Made by a program: the position numbers and the translations under genes
NCBI GenBank assembly: GCA_963921405.1
Contig: OY992881.1
Coordinates: 95,292,876-95,356,875 of the forward strand
Reading direction: 5' to 3'
DNA from: Cepaea hortensis
Lineage: Eukaryota; Mollusca; Gastropoda; Stylommatophora; Helicidae
DNA length: 64,000 nucleotides
In this document: piece by piece, positions 33,291-46,504 of the stretch
Layout of the letters: every line of letters begins with the position of its first letter
Position numbering within the stretch: the stretch's first letter is position 1
The notes under the pieces: model-generated
The model's input: only the letters and a program-made list of their open reading frames with translations
Database searches by the model: none
What the model was told of the DNA's origin: nothing

Positions 33291-34165
33291 GGTTCTACTA
33301 CCAGTAGTGAATGCCGTAGACTAATTTTTACGTGTGGGTTAGCTTTCCCTATTACCAACATTCCTCCTGGCCAGGCGAACCTTCTCTGGCTTCAGAGATT
33401 CTTGCAGATTACGTCCCAAAGTCGAGCACAAGAAGTCAACATTTAAGTCAAACAGACTATCGCGTGGAACGAAACCACTTAACCACGGTCAGGAGAAAAC
33501 TTGTAAGTGTGTTAAACCTCTCAGCCATGCGGACCTACGGATATTTTGTTAATTTGTATATTTTGTTGTTGTTTTTCTTGTAGGATTCTTATAGCTACAA
33601 GATGAGAGTAGGAAAGCTGTCAAAATGTTTGTATAGTTGAATAGTACGGTGCGATTGTATAGGCAAGCTTAGTCTTTACACCCTCACACGAGTTATGTCT
33701 TACAAAGACGTGCTAAGAAACATATCTTATATAATAGCAGTGGAAATGTGGTTAATGAGGAAAAGAATACCAATGACGGACAGAAAACTCAACGAGCAAA
33801 TCATGTAAGAAACAAATGAAAAGAGTACATATAATACAGAAAATCGACGTAAACAGTAACGATTTCTAGCATAGTATAAGGCGAAATACACTGGGAAACT
33901 TAGTGACAACTGACAAGATCCATGGCAAGATATCAAGGGAAAGGCTGACAGATAAATGCCTGGATAGTTTGGCCACAAATCATAATTGTGAGAAGAACAT
34001 AAATCAGATCCAAGCCTGGCGATTATGTGAGATAGCTAACCATGTCTGCCTACAGTTATCGAAATAACATATTATGGTGATGCCTTATATTAGATAGCAA
34101 TCAGCATGCAAACTGACAATATTAATTTTCATGAACGGTTCCTGCGTGTTAAAAAAAAGACGTGC
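33291..34165. other. Unassigned, possible tRNA-like SINE head at 33455-33545
   Basis: On the minus strand TGGCTGAGAGGTTTAACACA looks like an A box, but the B box is degenerate. No gene is supported in the rest. Confidence 0.25.
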
Positions 34166-34167
34166 AT

Positions 34168-34508
34168 GTCCTTTACAGGACGTCACAATCTGCCCCAGAG
34201 TTGTTTGGCTGTTTGTGATTTACTGTGCAAGTTTACAATCACTAGCTTGTCGTTGCTTTCAGAACGGTTGTTAACAATCAACACAAGATCGCCTGCAGCC
34301 GATTCCTACATGTTAGTTAGTTGCATATCGTTTACATGACATCGCAGTCAACGCAAGCATTACGTTCAGTAGTTTGCCGTTGCTTTCTGAACGATCGGCA
34401 CCCATAGAATTTCGTTACAAACCAACGCAACACGGTCTGCTGACAAATCGCACGCAGCTGTGTTTCGAACGAAGGTATGTGGGATCACGAACAGCGTCCG
34501 TAACTCCT
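34168..34508 (-). repeat. tRNA-derived SINE copy E, compound
   Basis: Two partial minus-strand copies in tandem: a 3' part from 34168 (CCTTTACAGGACGTCAC) and another from about 34321 (GTTTACATGACATCGCAGTC) to about 34508, where CGAAGGAGTTACGGACGC is the tRNA-like start. The B box has decayed. Confidence 0.7.
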
Positions 34509-34524
34509 TCGCAAAATGCAGATC

Positions 34525-34630
34525 GGTAGCAATAATAGTAATAATAATAATAATAATTATTATTATTATTATTATAGTAATAATAACAGTAATAATAATA
34601 ATATTAATATCAAATAATAATAATAATAAC
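34525..34630. repeat. AAT/ATT microsatellite with inverted halves
   Basis: AAT units turn directly into ATT units (around 34556), so the tract is self-complementary, and then back into AAT units. Confidence 0.9.
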
Positions 34631-34989
34631 TATATTTCATTGCCATGTAGAAAGTCCTGTGCAGAGCAGAATTCTAACCACAGCCCATAGATAAGACTTG
34701 ATCCGTCGCCAGTCTCCCTATATCTTCCACGTTCATGGCCTGAATTTAATTAATATGCTGCTTCCCTCGAGGTGCTGGTGGACCCTTCCTGGTATTGCAG
34801 AAACCATACCTTCTATTGCTGTCCTGTCCCAGCCACTGGGATGTTTACAGTAGCCATAGGGTTTCAGGTGTCTTTATATGACGATGGCAACTATCATTAC
34901 TACATAAGTAAGTAAGTAAAAGACCCTTATGCATGCTTTAAAACGCAGTAAGTATCTGGTGCTAGTTTTATATTGTTTGATCCAATGGG

Positions 34990-35650
34990 CGCGCTGTGGA
35001 TACTGTAGCCAGTACCACACCAGCACCGTTACTCTAGCCAGCATCACGCCAGCACCGTTACTGTACCAGTATCACTCCAGCCACCGTTACTGTAGCCAGT
35101 ATCACACCAGCCATCGTTACTGTAGCATGTATCACACCAGCCACCTTACTGTAGCCAGTATCACACCAGCCACCGTTACTGTAGCCAGTATCACAACAAC
35201 CACCGTTAATGTAGCCAGTATCACACCAGCCACCGTTACTGTAGCCAGTATCACAACAACCACCGTTAATGTAGCCAGCATCACATTAGCCACCGTTACT
35301 GTAGCCAGTATCACACCAGCCACCGTTACTGTAGCCAGTATCACACCAGCCACCGTTACTGTAGCCAGTATCACACCAGCCACCGTTACTGTAGCATGTA
35401 TCACACCAGCCACCGTTACTGTAGCCAGTATCACACCAGCCACCGTTACTGTAGCCAGTATCACAACAACCACCGTTAATGTAGCCAGCATCACATTAGC
35501 CACCGTTACTGTAGCCAGTATGACACCAGCCAAGCCATTATCACACCAGCCACATTTACTGTAGCCTGTATCACACTAGCCCCCGTTACTGTAGCTAGTA
35601 TCACAGCATCCACCGTTACTGTAGCCAGTATCACACCAGCCATCGTTACT
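34990..35650. repeat. 30-bp minisatellite, about 22 copies
   Basis: The unit is CCAGCCACCGTTACTG plus TAGCCAGTATCACA. Variants include AACAACCACCGTTAATG and TTAGCCACC. As 30 is divisible by 3, long frames are open on both strands (+ 34929-35564; - 35132-35533); this two-strand openness speaks against coding. Confidence 0.95.
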
Positions 35651-35689
35651 TACCATATTTCCTGGCACACATTTTAGCCCAGGTTAATT

Positions 35690-35772
35690 TGTAAAATCCC
35701 TCCTGATGCGGATTTGAACCTATGGCCACCAGGCCGGAAGTCGAGCGTATAGCCACTACCCTACAGCGACTA
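35690..35772 (-). repeat. tRNA-like SINE head
   Basis: The minus strand reads TAGGGTAGTGGCTATACGC (A box region) and, about 40 nt later, GGTTCAAATCC (B box). It ends GGAGGGATTTTAC, not a tRNA 3' end, so a SINE rather than a tRNA gene. Confidence 0.55.
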
Positions 35773-36545
35773 TCATTACTAATAACTATAACAACTTGAC
35801 AACATCTCCTAGCGTTTGAAACAATTTATTTGATTCGTTTATCACCAAACTTTACACACTGGATGTTCGTTGACACAAACAGAATCATAAATACAAGTAT
35901 TTATTCTATTCCTTTTAGCATCATTAATAGCGGACTAAAATGTCTAATTAAATTCAATACAGCCGGAGATATTTTCACTAACGTATTTATCAGCGCTCAC
36001 CGGTATAGTGTGCAACAAGCTCGATTGTTTATATTGACACTACAGAGGTAAACATCGCTGGCATAAGTTGACATATTTACCGAGCAGGCGCCCCTAACGG
36101 ACTACTGATAAATTGCCCAGCTTTGTTGTAAACAGAAGCGCCTTATATTCAATGTTCGTATCGGCGACGCGTTAGTTGTCACACGCCGTAATCCGGCGAT
36201 TCTCAAACTTCTTGGAGCTGCACATGCGGAATAAAAGCATACTACCAGTACACTTATTCTGATAAGATTAAGACATAATTTTAATACATAAAATCTAATC
36301 TTAGTATTGATAGAACAATAAAAAGTTAAGGTAGCCCCATAGCGGATACTTTCACAAGAATTGGGCATGTTAGACATTCATATAATATATGATATATACT
36401 AGGGCATAGCATTTTGACGTGGAAGGATCAGTTTCCTTTTCATATACAGGCTATCTGATGTGTCGGCCGAAAGGCACAAGTATCGCAGCTCTGCTATAAA
36501 CAGGCACAACGCAACTGCGTCCGAAAAAGAAAAAAAACAACAACA
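35773..36545. other. Unassigned sequence
   Basis: No supported feature. Confidence 0.35.
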
Positions 36546-36547
36546 TC

Positions 36548-38000
36548 CCAGCTGGTCAAGTTAGAATGGCCGAAGACATCCCGGTCAGCCCTCAAGGGAA
36601 GACAGGGATCGACCATGGGCATTCCCCGTCATCCAAGGAGGGTTCCATAATTATCCTGAATACATTTTATGAAAGTTGGTCGCTGTCTGAGCCATATTGA
36701 TAATAACACTGTCTGTTAAATTTAGACCAGTAGTGTAAAGTATTATAAAACCCAACAGAAGCTATAAAAGGGACGACTGATGGGAATTATATCACACCAG
36801 CATGCAATAAAGTTGGCAAACAGATTCACGCTGAGCTGTAGCAGGAAGCTGAAAATAGGTGACAGATAAAGGGCATGATCAAATGACTCCATGACGTCTT
36901 CGGTCTGATAAACTATATAAATAAATGAGTATCTTCTTCTTTTCGTTCATCCGGAGTGTTTTTTCAGATGTGGTTGCGGTGTGTCTGTTATGCGCCCTTG
37001 GGCCGAAACCCGTAGGCCAACACATCGACTTTAGCGTGCTTTTTTGACCAGGTAGCATTCCTGGGAGACTCTCACTTTTGTGGTGCCATCTGCAACCATG
37101 CTGGCCAAGGTTGAACGGTCGAAGACAACGGTCATCCCTCAAAGGAAGGCAGGGACAGTCCATAGCATTTTCCGCCATCCAAGGTTGCTTCCATAGTTGC
37201 AGGGCCGACACATAACGCCCTGGATCTGGGCTCACCGAGGGAGATCGTCACGTCCTTCTCATGGCTGCTTTAAATCCTCACTTCAATATATTGGTCATTT
37301 CGTTTCCCCGGGTCATTCCCGCACAAACCAGACAGGTTTGCAGACGGCATCCACTCAGCGAGTTTTCGGACATGTGCTTGTCGTTGCGCCCATCAGAGCT
37401 TTTCCAGGCTCAACAGACATTCGGAAAACTACCCAGTCAGAGCTGTTCCGAACAAGAGCGGCATTCGGAAACTAGGTAGTCAGAGCTGTTCCTAGCACGA
37501 GAGACATTCGGACGAGACATTTCACTCGGACGTAATTGCGTAGTGTCAATTTTTAGTTTGCCACCCGTAGGACGACACTTCCGACTTCAGCGGGCATTTT
37601 TTAATGAGGTTAGCCATCCTCTGGTTTCGAGGCACGTTGGACTGTTGTGATGTCGCTAACATCTCAGCTGGTCAAGATAGAACGATGAACGACATCGTGG
37701 TCGGCCCTCAAGGGAAGGCAGGGGCAGACCATGAGCATTCCCTCGCTATCCAAGGAGGCTTCCATAATTGCAGAGCCGGCACATATTGCTCTGTGACTGG
37801 GCTCACCCGAGGAGTTGCCACGTCCTGCTCATGGCTGCTTTAGTTCCTCACTTCCATGTGTTCGGCAACTCGTTTGCCACTGATCGCTCAAGCACACACC
37901 AGGGACGGTCAGACTGCAAGCGACACCCACTCGGTAAGCTTTTGCTTTTGACTTCGGACCACGCAATAGGTTCGCTCGCCGTGCGTTCCATTTTGCGTCA
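36548..38000. repeat. Three dispersed-tandem copies of a roughly 110-bp block, about 560 bp apart
   Basis: GCTGGTCAAG...CAAGGGAAG...CATCCAAGGAGG-type sequence occurs at 36551, 37100 and 37667 (spacings 549 and 567). Copies two and three also share the following 120 bp (CTCATGGCTGCTTTA at 37258 and 37828). GC is higher than in the surroundings. The element type is unknown. Confidence 0.7.
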
Positions 38001-39118
38001 TTGAGACGTTCTTCCACTTTTGTCTACACTCTCTATGAGTTAGATAGTTTTCGCAGCCATTTTCTTCGACTGGGGCACTTTTTTGACTTTTTGTACTCGC
38101 TCACGAGGTAGGCTACTTGTGATGCCGGCTCAGCACCTTACCTTCGTGCAGCGGTGAACGAGAAACGGCCTGGCCCTCTCATCCGGGAATCTCTCATATC
38201 CCCCAGCTGAGAGCCTTCGAACTTGTATCAGACCTGAGCATGTAGCTTGCTCAGTATCACGCCTTTATTTTTCGAAAGGTGGGGATCGGCCCGGCTCTCA
38301 GGTCCGAGGGTTTGTGGCTTAGAGGCGTTCAGTCACAGCCCTCGACAGGGAGCTTTTAGTGTTTTGTCCGGACCAAGAACTTCTGCCTTCGTGCGCCTGA
38401 TTTAAATTTTAGACTGCTATCCTCAGTCTCACCTGCAGAGCAGCAGGTTGTGTCTCTCTTAGTCTGGTTCCTATCCCACGAGCTGTCCGATATGTAGTTT
38501 TCATCCATCAGCAAGCAAATGGGGTCGATGGGACACGCAAGCTCCCCCACCACGTCAAGGTGGAGACACATCGGGGGAGATAAATGTACTCATCAGTAGA
38601 GATTGTTTCATATTGGTTCTTTTAGTGTAATATTCACTTCTGAAAATTTAAATATAATTTCCTCTTCAACCGTTTGCTAGTATCTGAAGTTAAAATGTCT
38701 GACTCATGTCACATTCCCTTGATGATTTATAGGCAGAGAGTTCGCCACTCATGGTAGAAGTATCGGATTCGAACCAATAGACAACTTTGACAAATAACCC
38801 GAATAACATACACTCCACGTGAATCGGGTAAGAATGAAAAATAGTAGGTCCTCTGTGCACGCCAAATACGTCTCTGCATGTCTTTAATTTCAAAAGCAAG
38901 CGGTATAAGTTTCAGACTATCCATAACGGAATAAGTATAGTACGAAGGTGTATGGATTCTAACAGACACACTTTAGGAACCTCGACAGTGCTACGTAGTC
39001 ACCGAGTTATTAGGCTGCTTTCATGTCTCCCTTTTATGGACTTCCGGATGAGATCAGAGCAATGTAATAAGGCTTGCTTGTCTGCTAGAAACCACGCACT
39101 CCGTATGTTTTCTTATTT
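38001..39118. other. Unassigned, GC-richer to about 38580
   Basis: 38080-38580 continues the GC-rich character of the preceding repeat but no motif is recognised. Confidence 0.3.
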
Positions 39119-39137
39119 CATATCCTATTTACAGGAC

Positions 39138-39372
39138 GCCGTCTCCCTGGTCTAGGGGTTAGCAGCTTTCTCCGTAACCTCGAATACTCTCGTGGTTGAC
39201 GTGAGCGCACGAGATTGGAAGCGGTTCGAGTCGCGCCAGTGACTTATGAGAGTATAGAGCCGGTCGCTCAGAAATCAATGGCAAACTACTGAGCGTAATC
39301 TTGCCAAGAAATCAACAATCAGTTGAAAGATACTGATGTTGACAGCGATGTCTTGTAAAGGATATGCAAAAC
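39138..39372 (+). repeat. tRNA-derived SINE copy F
   Basis: Starts GCCGTCTCCCTGGTCTAGGGG with TTAGCAGC (A box), GGTTCGAGTCGC (B box), and ends GATGTCTTGTAAAGGATATGC. About 20 bp of another copy's 3' end, inverted (CATATCCTATTTACAGGAC), lies just before it. Confidence 0.88.
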
Positions 39373-39382
39373 ATTTTTTTTT

Positions 39383-39612
39383 TTATTTACAGGACACTGC
39401 AGTCAACACCAGCATTTTTCAGGTGCTGTTGATGTCTTGGCATATATTACGTTTAGTAGTTTTGCCACTGCTTTCTAAATGACCGGCTCACATATCTTTC
39501 CGGAAGAAACCAACGCGACGGGATCCGCTGTCGAATCTCGCGCAGCTGTGTTGCTACGTGGGTATAAGGGTTTACAAACAGCGTCCTTAACACCTTCGCC
39601 TGGGAGCTCGGC
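39383..39612 (-). repeat. tRNA-derived SINE copy G
   Basis: Minus-strand copy of the other subfamily, tail-to-tail with copy F and separated only by a T/A-rich tail. The B-box region is decayed. Confidence 0.75.
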
Positions 39613-40880
39613 CCGTATATGTTAACTAAATAAAAATACAGGCGGTTGCTTCCCCGGATTCACCCACTTCCTGTTCTTCCCCTTATCCCCGTTGACACAT
39701 AGACACACCCTCACCCGTGTCTGCTAAGCGCAGATACACGGACAAAGAAGAGACAGTGTGATGGTAAAACTGATTGTTCGATTATACCGTTACTCCTACC
39801 CCATTCAACCCCAGAAGAGAAGTTATATTAGGGTCCATATCCTAGATCAGATCTAGTGACTGAGTCAGCCACAAAAATGATATTAATTTGAAGGTGATTG
39901 TTTTCCACAGATGGTAGTGGCTTGTTGATACTTTTGTTAAATTAGATGTTTGCTAGCCTTTAAACTACCACGGCTCCCGTGTGTCATTATACCATATATA
40001 AATTCAAAACTACATCGCAAGGCAGAAGGGGAAAGACTTGATCAAGTTTAAAATTTCAATTACCTTAGCGTAATAGAAATCTGGCTATTTTCAGACAGTG
40101 TCTGCCTGTGATCAATCAGATTATGCGTTGTTGGTGTCATTGATAACACGTTTGAAAACATTGACACTTGAGTGAAGAAACTTAAAACACTAGTATTGTA
40201 TACATAGAAACTAGAGCGTCGGCCATTTCACTGCTGATCCAGTTCTGCTGGTGGATTGAACAATAGCAATTGTTTGTTTAATGTATTCAGTTGGCATATA
40301 TTTACTTCACGACTTCAGCTAAGTATTGTATGGTTGTTATTTGTTTTGAGGGCAGAACGGGCATTCATTCTCGTCTGCTGCAATGCCGGATTATTTCTTT
40401 TATTGTGCAGTAATCTCTGACATAGGCCAATTTTTTTATATTTTAAATCCGAAGTGGTGCCGATTAAAAGCGTGATTTTTGTTGTGGAACTCATTCGTTT
40501 CGAGCCACGGAGATTAATGATTACTTAATAGTGAGGATCGTCCAAATCACACTCGGAAAGGCCCATTGATGCTCCTGTCTCATCTCTATCATCGCTTAGA
40601 AACTGATCGTACCAGCTCTAGGTTGGTGTCTGGCGCCCTTGTCAAAATGTTCATGTCTGGTGGCGCCCCGCTTCACTCCTATCTTCTTTAAATTTGACAA
40701 GGAAAGAGATATGCAATTAATCTTAAAATCATCAATTCGTCCAGCGTCGCTTATGGCCTTAACCCTACCAGACCTGAGGCCCTGAACCTAACTGTCCCTT
40801 GTACCTGGGCTCCTGAGCATTAAGGAGAAAATACTAACTTGATATAGAAAAATGTTAGTTACATGCACATTTTTTTTTTT
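39613..40880. other. Unassigned sequence
   Basis: No gene or recognisable repeat in about 1.3 kb. Confidence 0.35.
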
Positions 40881-40882
40881 TT

Positions 40883-41116
40883 GCATATCCTTTACAGGAC
40901 ATCGCTGTCAACATCAGCATCTTTCAGCTGTATGTTGATTTCTTGGCAAGATTACGCGCAGTAGTTTACCATTGCTTTCTGAGCGGCCGGCTCAGTTATC
41001 CCGCAAGTCACCAGCGGGGATCGAACCGCTCCCAGCTCTCGTCCCGCTACGAGACTCTGCGTGATAAACGGGATTACGGAGAAAGTGTTGTAACCCCTCG
41101 GCCAGAGAGACCGGCA
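40883..41116 (-). repeat. tRNA-derived SINE copy H with target duplication
   Basis: Minus strand: GCCGGTCTCTCTGGCCGAGGG (A box), GGTTCGATCCCC (B box) and the tail TGTCCTGTAAAGGATATGCA plus A run. TTACATGCA flanks it at 40859-40867 and 41117-41125. With its good boxes and duplication it is one of the younger copies. Confidence 0.9.
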
Positions 41117-41125
41117 TTACATGCA

Positions 41126-41645
41126 AATAAGTGGTTAAAATAAGATGGTTGCCGAAGGGTTATAACTCGTTTTGTATTACTTTCTTACAAAAGTCTGTAA
41201 GCACAATATTTCAGTTGACTTTGTTTAATTTATATTACTATTTTTCTGTTAATTTTCTAAGAATAAGCCACATTTATTTGTTATTAAGCTTTATTATTTA
41301 TAATAATATTCAACATATGTAGAATTTTACATCATAATTTCAACTCAGTCTTTTTTCTAAAGTTACAACAATAATATTAATAATTGTTGTACTGTGAAAA
41401 ACCTAAACTTACTGTTTCTCTTCACAACGTATAAATCTTTCGCTCTCAACTGTGGATGTTTGTCGTGACTACCTGCAGATGGTCAATCGTAAAACTTCTT
41501 TTAAAGATGGATTTATTTTAGATTCTCTTCACAAAGTATAAACGGCGTAAAATTTGTAACAATTTTTTTTTCTTTGTGCGGATAACACATTTGTGCGGTG
41601 TGTGTGGTTTATTTCAACTGGACGTGACCTGTGTTACCTGAGAAC
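41126..41645 (+). other. Possible 5' UTR of the L1/Tx1-like LINE
   Basis: A CTTCACAA(C/A)GTATAAA motif occurs twice about 120 bp apart (41420 and 41527), followed by a short GC-rich stretch and ORF1. Promoter monomers are possible; the 5' limit is unknown. Confidence 0.35.
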
Positions 41646-42692
41646 ATGAACCAACCAGTCTACAACTTTACATCCAGCGTGGTACACGGTAAGCTTCACA
41701 GTTCAGGTACCCTCGTGCTGTCTGTAACAGGGTTGGGAGCGGCAGTAAAATGCAACCCGACTTTAATCGCCAGATCTTTGTTGGGCCCAGCTGATGTCCC
41801 TGCGGGGGGCATAACGGATATTTACCGCTTCGAAATACCTACACGCTGGTTTGTGAACCTAACACAGGTAGCATACAACCAGAAGTATCAAGAACTACAT
41901 GGAATCAAACTGAAGGTCGCGAGTAGCGAACTTGAAATAGAGATCCAGCATGTGGAACAGGAAAAAGAGCGGGTGACCATCCATTTGTTGCCGAATACCA
42001 TGAGCCGCGAGGCAGTCAAAGGTTTGGTCGGAATGGCAACAGGCGACAAAGACGCCGAAGTATTCAGACTGAAATATGGTGCGGGAAAGTGGGGTGCTTT
42101 GTGCAACCCAACCCAAGAAGTGCCGCATTATGCGAGGTTAAACATCCCTGGAATAACCGGTAACAACCACAGTATCCTCTTCACAATGCCAGGGCGCAGA
42201 ACAACGTGCCCAAACTGTGGTCTAGACGACCACTAGGCCAACAGGTGCGCGAGACGAAGACCGCGGCCAAAGGTTGATGAAAACACGGTGGAAAACTTTC
42301 CACCGCTGTTAGAAACAAATAGCCAGCAGCCGCCGACAAAATCACGTGAACAAGTGGAAACAACAGCGGCGAAGACAACACTAATGCCCACGCCAGTACC
42401 AACACCACTTGAGACTGACAACACTAATACATTGGCCACAAACGACATTACAACACAAAGAACAAATCAACAAAAGGAACAAGGCAGCAAAACCCAACCC
42501 AAATCCAAATTACCTACCACCCCAAATACGCACCCATCCCCAACACCGTCCAAGGAGAAAAATTCAGATGAACGCGAGCCCATTAAAAATGACAAAGAGG
42601 TAGACAAAGATGGTTTCATTAAAGTGGTTCATAACAAGAAGCGCAACAGAATGCAGAAAACAGCGATAGCGAAGACGACGATTCTCCAATAG
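41646..42692 (+). pseudogene. LINE ORF1 with an in-frame stop
   Basis: ATG 41646 opens a gag-like ORF1. After about 190 residues it has a CCHC knuckle, CPNCGLDDH-x4-C, in which a TAG (42234-42236) interrupts the H-x4-C spacing. Beyond the stop the same frame stays open to 42692 as a Pro/Thr/Lys-rich tail ending in a basic DGFIKVVHNKK segment. The single stop suggests a fairly recent loss, or an assembly error or suppression. ORF1 of L1/Tx1-like LINEs binds RNA and forms the ribonucleoprotein. Confidence 0.75.
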
Positions 42693-44321
42693 ACACACCA
42701 AAAAAAAGTGAACAAACCGGACAGCCCCACAGTAAAGACAAATGATCAACGACAGAACACAGAGGAAGAGGACAACATATCTTTAAGACATTTATTTATC
42801 GCCACTGACACTGAAGAAGAAGAGAACTCGGGAATGTCCAAAACGCACTGAACAGCTATATGCAGCATATTTTTCTTTACTACCTTTAGTAATGTCAGTT
42901 GTCAAGTTGCATGCAATATAATTTCTTTTTTTTTTCTTTTTTTTAAAATATACTTGTGATGGGTGACGACATAAAAATAATATGTTTAAATATATCTGGT
43001 ATACGAACAAAACAACAACACATTTGCACACTCATACACAAATACAAACCAGATTTCATCCTACTACAAGAGACAAATATTCATTCAGATATACATGGCG
43101 CACAAATAACAACACAATTAGGACTGAGACATGCACACTTCAGTTTGGCAGTCCAAAACATTGGTTCTGGGACAGCCAAACTACAAACATCAGATAGGTG
43201 GAACATTTTAAAAGCAAATCGGGATAGCCAGGGTAGAATCAGCATAACACAGATAAGTAACACCTCACACACATATACCATTGTCTACATACATGCACCA
43301 CCAAATTACAACTACCAGCCACAATTTTATGAAGAACTAGACACACTACTCACACATACATACAGAGGACAGAACATCATAATCTGTGGAGATTTCAACT
43401 GCGTCTTACAGACATTGGATATAATAGGCGGAGAAATGAATTTACAGATGAGGAGAATGGAAGGAGAAAGCACAACACAGTTAGAAACACTGCAAAACAT
43501 TTTAGACACACACAATTTAATAGACACATTCAGACACAAACATCCAAATAAGCGAGAAACAACCCATACAAATAAAACACACCACACAGCGAGAAGATTA
43601 GATAGGACATATATATCTGCAACACACCACATAGTAAACACTCGGCACCTACAAGAGACATTACAGTACACAGACCACAAAGCCATATTAGCACACATCA
43701 GTACAAGCAACATAAACACACAGATAAACAAACGTTCACCACATTGGAAATTTAACAACATACTTCTAAAGAATACAGAACATTAGAAATACATGGCATA
43801 ACTTTTACACTCATATACCGACCACATACTGACTGATAACATCGGAAAATACTGTCACCTACTGAAAAATACAATACGAAGCAGAACACAGCAACTAGCA
43901 TCCATCATACACAAAGACAGACTAAGACAGGAACATATTATACAAACAGCCATACAACTGACAAAATAGATGGACAACAAAGCACCACATTTTAACCCAC
44001 TAGAAGAATAATTAGAGCGGCTCCAACAACATAGATATCTAGGCGCTCTCCTTACAACAAAACTAACCACAATCATGCAAGTGTCCCCCAGTAAACAATA
44101 TTTAGCAATTGAACAAAACGTACAACACAGCAGACAAATAGGCACAATAATAGACATGCAAGGCAACACACAAACAGAACCATCGCAAATAGCAGAAGCA
44201 TTCAATCAATACTATACACACATATTTAAAACAGAAATAGTAAACACACAAATACAAGATATCTTCCTACAATATAAAAAGATATATCAGACACAGACAA
44301 AGAGATATTGCACACACAATT

Positions 44322-46504
44322 AGTTAGTTAGTTAGTTAGTTAGTCGAAAGATCATCCTCATTGCACATCGAACCATTCAGTCCATAAGTGCTCGGATCCC
44401 CTCCTCAGCAAATCCTGCAGCGTGTAGCGGCTAACGACGCCAGTTCTGTGTTGGTTTATCAATCTTCTTTGGCTTCCTGCGTAGTGTTCTTGTTTGGCCA
44501 CCCCACTTTTAATTTGCTGTTCTCTCAGTCTGGCCATGGTTGTAGATTCACAGTCATCACTTGGTTCACGCAAAAGTCTTATTTCTCGTAGAGCATTCAG
44601 AATGTCAGCCTGGTCCATGGCGTGACCGCCCTCCACAGTAGCCTCACCTGCGAGCTTGTCAGCCCGCTCATTTCCTTGTACTTTTTTTTTTGTTTTCTCA
44701 TGTGAATGTATCATGCGTAATATGCATTGTTTATGTTTACAAAATCCATTTGACAATGTTTTTCCTCCCTATATTAATGTAACATGCACATTTGATGAAT
44801 GAAAGATGAGTGATTGAAATGGCCGAATGTAAGACGGGCCTGGTTGCCCAATTTGTTACCCTTTTAAACTAAAGTTTGTTGGTTCGTTCGTTCGTTCGTA
44901 CTCCCGCATGCCCTGGCACGAAGATGAAACTAACCTTTGCCAGCCGAGACCGCTCCAGAGGCAGCAACCATTCTCTTCGGATCGACCCCTCCTCTATCCT
45001 CTTGATCATGTTCATTGAGTCGCTAAGGAAACATGTCCTAGTGAATGTCTGTGTCTCGAGCCATATTATTCTTTTACTTACTGCCATGACTTCCATAGTC
45101 AGGCTACTTGTGGTTTCAGTGAAAGCACCAGAGTCCTCCTTCACAATTATCCCTCCGGCCCGAGCCGTAAAGGTCCATGAGCTTCTCACATGTCGGACGA
45201 CCGACCCATCTGTGTAGGTGCCAGCATCACCGTCTAGCGAATTCTCGAAAATCAACGCTTGTACTTCAGCCTACATAGCAGCCGGATTCTCTTGTCTGCA
45301 TTTTCTATCTAGTTGGTTGCAAACTGAAAAGGATGTGCAGAAATCTGTTGGCACTTGTACCCACTCCTCGCCAGGTTCTAAGTCCTGAAGTGAACACACC
45401 TGTTGAAGAATGTCTTCGGCTTGACCCATCCACGACCGTCCTCTTTTTAACCTGCTGCCCTTCACCTTCATAATTTCACTATGCAGTAGATGTTGTGTGT
45501 TTGCGTTAACTCTGAGGTTGGCGCGTGCTCTGCAAACTTGTATTCTCTCTTCAATGGTTGGAAAATCAAGAAGGTAGCTCATCGCCCTGCATGCTGTATC
45601 TCTTATTCATCCAAGAATAATGCGCATAGCTTCATTATGTATCCTATCCATTCTTTCTATTTCTTACGGCTGAGAGTCAGGATTGCCGTTGCATACTCAA
45701 AAACAGACATGACCAACCCCTCGTACAGAAGACATAGATGGCGCTGCTCACAGTTTGCTGCCGCCATCTCTCGCATCGCAGCCAAAACCAGCTTGGCCTT
45801 TGTTATCACCTGGTCTATGTGCTCATTATAAGCAAGGCTTCGATCAAACCGTATCCCCAGGCAATTCATTGCCTGCGATCTTTCCACCGTCTCTGAACAC
45901 AGCTTTACAGTTGGTGTTGGAGTGTTGACAATATGATTATTCAACGAGAATCAAGTCACTGTTGCCTTTGATGGGTTGACCATTGCCCCAGCTTCATCAC
46001 ACCAAGTACTTATGCGATTGAGTTCGGTTTGTAGTTCCACAGCAACCTGCTCCATACCCTTACCCTGACGATACACTAAAACATTATCGGCATATGACAA
46101 CGTCCTGTCATGTCCAGTGATCTTCTCACTGGTGATTCTCACTGTGCAGGCATTGAACAGTACCGGAGATAATGGTGATTCCTGTGGTAGGCTAGGATAT
46201 ATTGTTGTTGGTTCAGAAATCCAACTGCCACATCTAAAAACTACTTTCCGTTGGAAGAGGGCTGCAGCGATCCAACTAAGGAGGAATGGACTTACTTTTA
46301 GTTCAAGAAGCTGAAGCATTAAAAAATCCAATGGTACTCTGTTGTACGCGTCCTCAAGATCAATCGCTGCAGCAAAGGTTTCAATGCCTGAGTGGAAACC
46401 TTCATAGACATCATGGGCAAAAACTGCTGCATTGGTCCAAGTTTCTCTTTTTGGACGGTACCCACCCAGGGTAGGTGGGAAAACACCTTGTCTCTCTATC
46501 TAGG
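44322..46504 (-). pseudogene. I-like LINE with RNase H, nested, 10-bp target duplication
   Basis: ACACACAATT occurs at 44312-44321 and 46505-46514. The minus strand carries part of the reverse transcriptase (DLEDAYNRVPLDFLMLQLLE, then LPQESPLSPVLFN and LSYADNVLVY at about 46094-46071, where the second catalytic Asp is Asn). It continues to an RNase H (TYTDGSV, MEVMAVS, SDSMNMI, VPGHAGVR) and ends with a GSEHLWTEWFDVQ tail and a TAAC-repeat 3' end. RNase H after RT points to the I/Ingi group. It is 5'-truncated and broken by stops. It jumped into the L1/Tx1-like LINE, so it is the younger of the two. Confidence 0.85.
44685..44885 (-). mobile_element. A-tailed insertion inside the I-like LINE
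   Basis: The RNase H frame is interrupted between GHAGVRTNE and NERADKLAGE. The intervening 200 bp ends on the minus strand in a run of 11 A. A TTCG repeat (44883-44899) lies at the other edge. A small retrosequence is likely; the duplication is short (about GTACT) and uncertain. Confidence 0.45.

Noticed and set aside
34929..35564. 211-codon frame with TVASITPA repeats
   Set aside because: A 30-bp minisatellite gives open frames on both strands. The start lies in unrelated sequence and variants follow DNA units, not codons.
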